Assembly (NCBI RefSeq): GCF_050753365.1 | Contig: NZ_JBLZFY010000006.1 | Location: 31,605 to 95,604, forward strand | Reading direction: 5' to 3' | DNA: 64,000 bases | Source: Geminocystis sp050753365 | Lineage (GTDB): Bacteria; Cyanobacteriota; Cyanobacteriia; Cyanobacteriales; Cyanobacteriaceae | Part shown: piece after piece, positions 62,956 to 64,000 of the stretch | How positions within the stretch are numbered: position 1 is the first letter of the stretch | How the letters are laid out: each line of letters starts with the position of its first letter | Translations under genes and position numbers: made by a program | Notes under the pieces: model-generated | What the model was told of the DNA's origin: nothing | Seen by the model: the letters and a program-made list of their open reading frames with translations, nothing else | The model's database searches: none

Positions 62956-63945
62956 CTAGGAAACAATTTTATTTAAAATAGACTGTAAAGTAGGTAATTT
63001 TATGGGTTTAGGTAGAAAATCTATCATTCCCGCTTCTCGAAATGTTTGTTTATTTTCTTCGTCATCGTGCGCCGTCATGGCAATAATTACGGGTAGCTTA
63101 TCAGGAGGTAATATTTCGTGAATTTTTTTTGTAGCGGTTAATCCGTCCATTTCGGGCATTTCTACATCCATGAAAATAATATCATAGGACTGGAGTTCGA
63201 TCGAACTTAAAACTTCTAGCCCATTTGTCACCATATCCGCAGAATAACCAAGTTTTTTGAGGAAATTTAAAATTAACTTTTGATTAACTCGATTATCTTC
63301 CGCCACTAAAATTTTTAATGGTTTTAGTTGTTGAGGTGACATCATTTCATCAGATGTTGTTGCTGTTAAAGTTTTCTCGTCTAACACAGGATTTTGGGAT
63401 GTTGACTCATAAACATATTCAAGATTTAAAAATTGTTGCAATTTATCAAAAATGATACTGGTAAGGAAAGGTTTACTGACAATATCATCACATCCTGCTT
63501 TTAAAATATCCTCTTTTTGTTCCATAAAAGCATGGGCAGTTAATGCTATTATCACAGGACAATAAGAAATTTTTTGACTATATTCTCGAATTAACTTAGT
63601 CGCTTCATAACCATCCATTTCTACCATGCCTATATCCATCCAAATCAAATCAGGATGCCAAACTTTGGTAATTTCCACAGCTTCTTTACCATTAACCGCT
63701 TCTTGAATCGCAAAACCTAAAGGTTTTAATAATTTAGATAAAAGTAAACGATTATCCTCATTATCATCTACAATTAAAATGCGATAAACAGGAGTATTTT
63801 TTCCTAAACTCACTATTTTTTGATGGGATAAAATTTTAGATTTAGTTAAAGAACAAACGGGAATATAATTAAGAGTAAAAGAAAACATTGTGCCTTGGTT
63901 AACTTCACTTTCCACCTTAATTTTTCCTCCCATTAATGGGAGCAT
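62956..63945 (-). pseudogene. C-terminal part of hybrid histidine kinase: two receiver domains, kinase core missing
   Basis: 329 codons from the first ATG. The N terminus LPLMGGKIKVESEVNQGTMF is the last strand-helix of a HATPase domain. Receiver 1 (RILIVDDNEDNRLLL, DLIWMDIGMVEMDGYEA, IVSKPF) and receiver 2 (KILVAEDNRVNQKLI, IIFMDVEMPEMDG, FLPKPI) follow, both with intact Asp and Lys. Upstream codons (WYIGKIG) do not match the expected ATP-lid G box and a TAA closes the frame at about 63988-63990. The kinase core is therefore disrupted here or displaced. It could still be translated as a REC-REC protein. Confidence 0.6.
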
Positions 63946-64000
63946 CCCAATTTTGCCAATATACCAAAAATGAGGATAATAGAAAGGTTAATATTTAAAC

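Noticed and set aside
1..64000. tRNA, rRNA or riboswitch genes
   Set aside because: I looked for T-arm motifs (GGTTCGAATC type) and known riboswitch cores by eye and found none; a covariance-model scan would be needed to exclude them.
1..64000. Insertion sequence or prophage
   Set aside because: No transposase, integrase or phage structural gene can be recognised; only short non-coding repeats and gene remnants are present.

Overview
The window is chromosomal DNA from an AT-rich cyanobacterium. It carries complete psaA and psaB (photosystem I core), a flavodiiron protein, a cyanobacteriochrome-type sensor kinase and several small protein families that are mostly cyanobacterial. CGATCG and GCGATCGC (HIP1-like) palindromes are frequent, and short tandem heptamer repeats sit between genes. 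Overall composition and gene content recall Geminocystis/Cyanobacterium-type unicellular strains, but that placement is an impression and has not been tested. I recognise no prophage, plasmid backbone, CRISPR array, rRNA or tRNA.

Layout. 1-7.2 kb: a sulfur-themed block with the start of cysK (cysteine synthase), an MgtC-like membrane protein, a single-domain rhodanese, two paralogous YdhS/COG4529-type flavoproteins (the second fused to an ETHE1-type persulfide dioxygenase) and a membrane-targeted two-domain thiosulfate sulfurtransferase. 7.3-8.2 kb: a class II glutamine amidotransferase with a possible upstream leader ORF. 8.3-16.1 kb: a minus-strand taxis/pilus signalling cluster (CheY, CheW, MCP, CheA-REC hybrid, PatA-type regulator) interrupted by a small inverted-repeat element. 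16.3-21.9 kb: sulfate-binding protein, a decayed beta-propeller gene behind a near-consensus promoter, LysR, a secreted protein of unknown function, a Crp-like regulator divergent from a CadD-like transporter plus DUF202 protein, and a fragment of a sulfate-transport ATPase. 22-32.6 kb: housekeeping genes (recQ, YggT, hcp, purN, coaBC, hflX) and an orphan sugar ABC permease.

32.7-41.4 kb: exopolysaccharide genes (CapD-like dehydratase, and a Wzc-like protein whose kinase motifs look inactivated), an FHA-ABC transporter, and small proteins of the DUF29 and CCB1-like families. 41.6-46.8 kb: a 1377-residue multi-sensor histidine kinase with a DXCF-type bilin-binding GAF domain, then about 1 kb of gene debris. 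46.8-55.9 kb: RND efflux pump with an octamer repeat inside its reading frame, ACR3 arsenite pump, a large FAD oxidoreductase, panB and an HtrA protease. 56-60.7 kb: psaA-psaB. 61-64 kb: a flavodiiron protein lacking canonical iron ligands, and a two-receiver fragment whose kinase part is cut off near the window end.

Taken together, the window holds persulfide handling, sulfate uptake relics, metal(loid) resistance, light sensing, motility signalling and PSI synthesis. The most unusual items are the flavoprotein-persulfide dioxygenase fusion in its sulfurtransferase neighbourhood, heptamer arrays that abut start codons where a ribosome-binding site would be expected, the repeat-expanded RND loop, and the Wzc-like protein with all three nucleotide-binding motifs altered.
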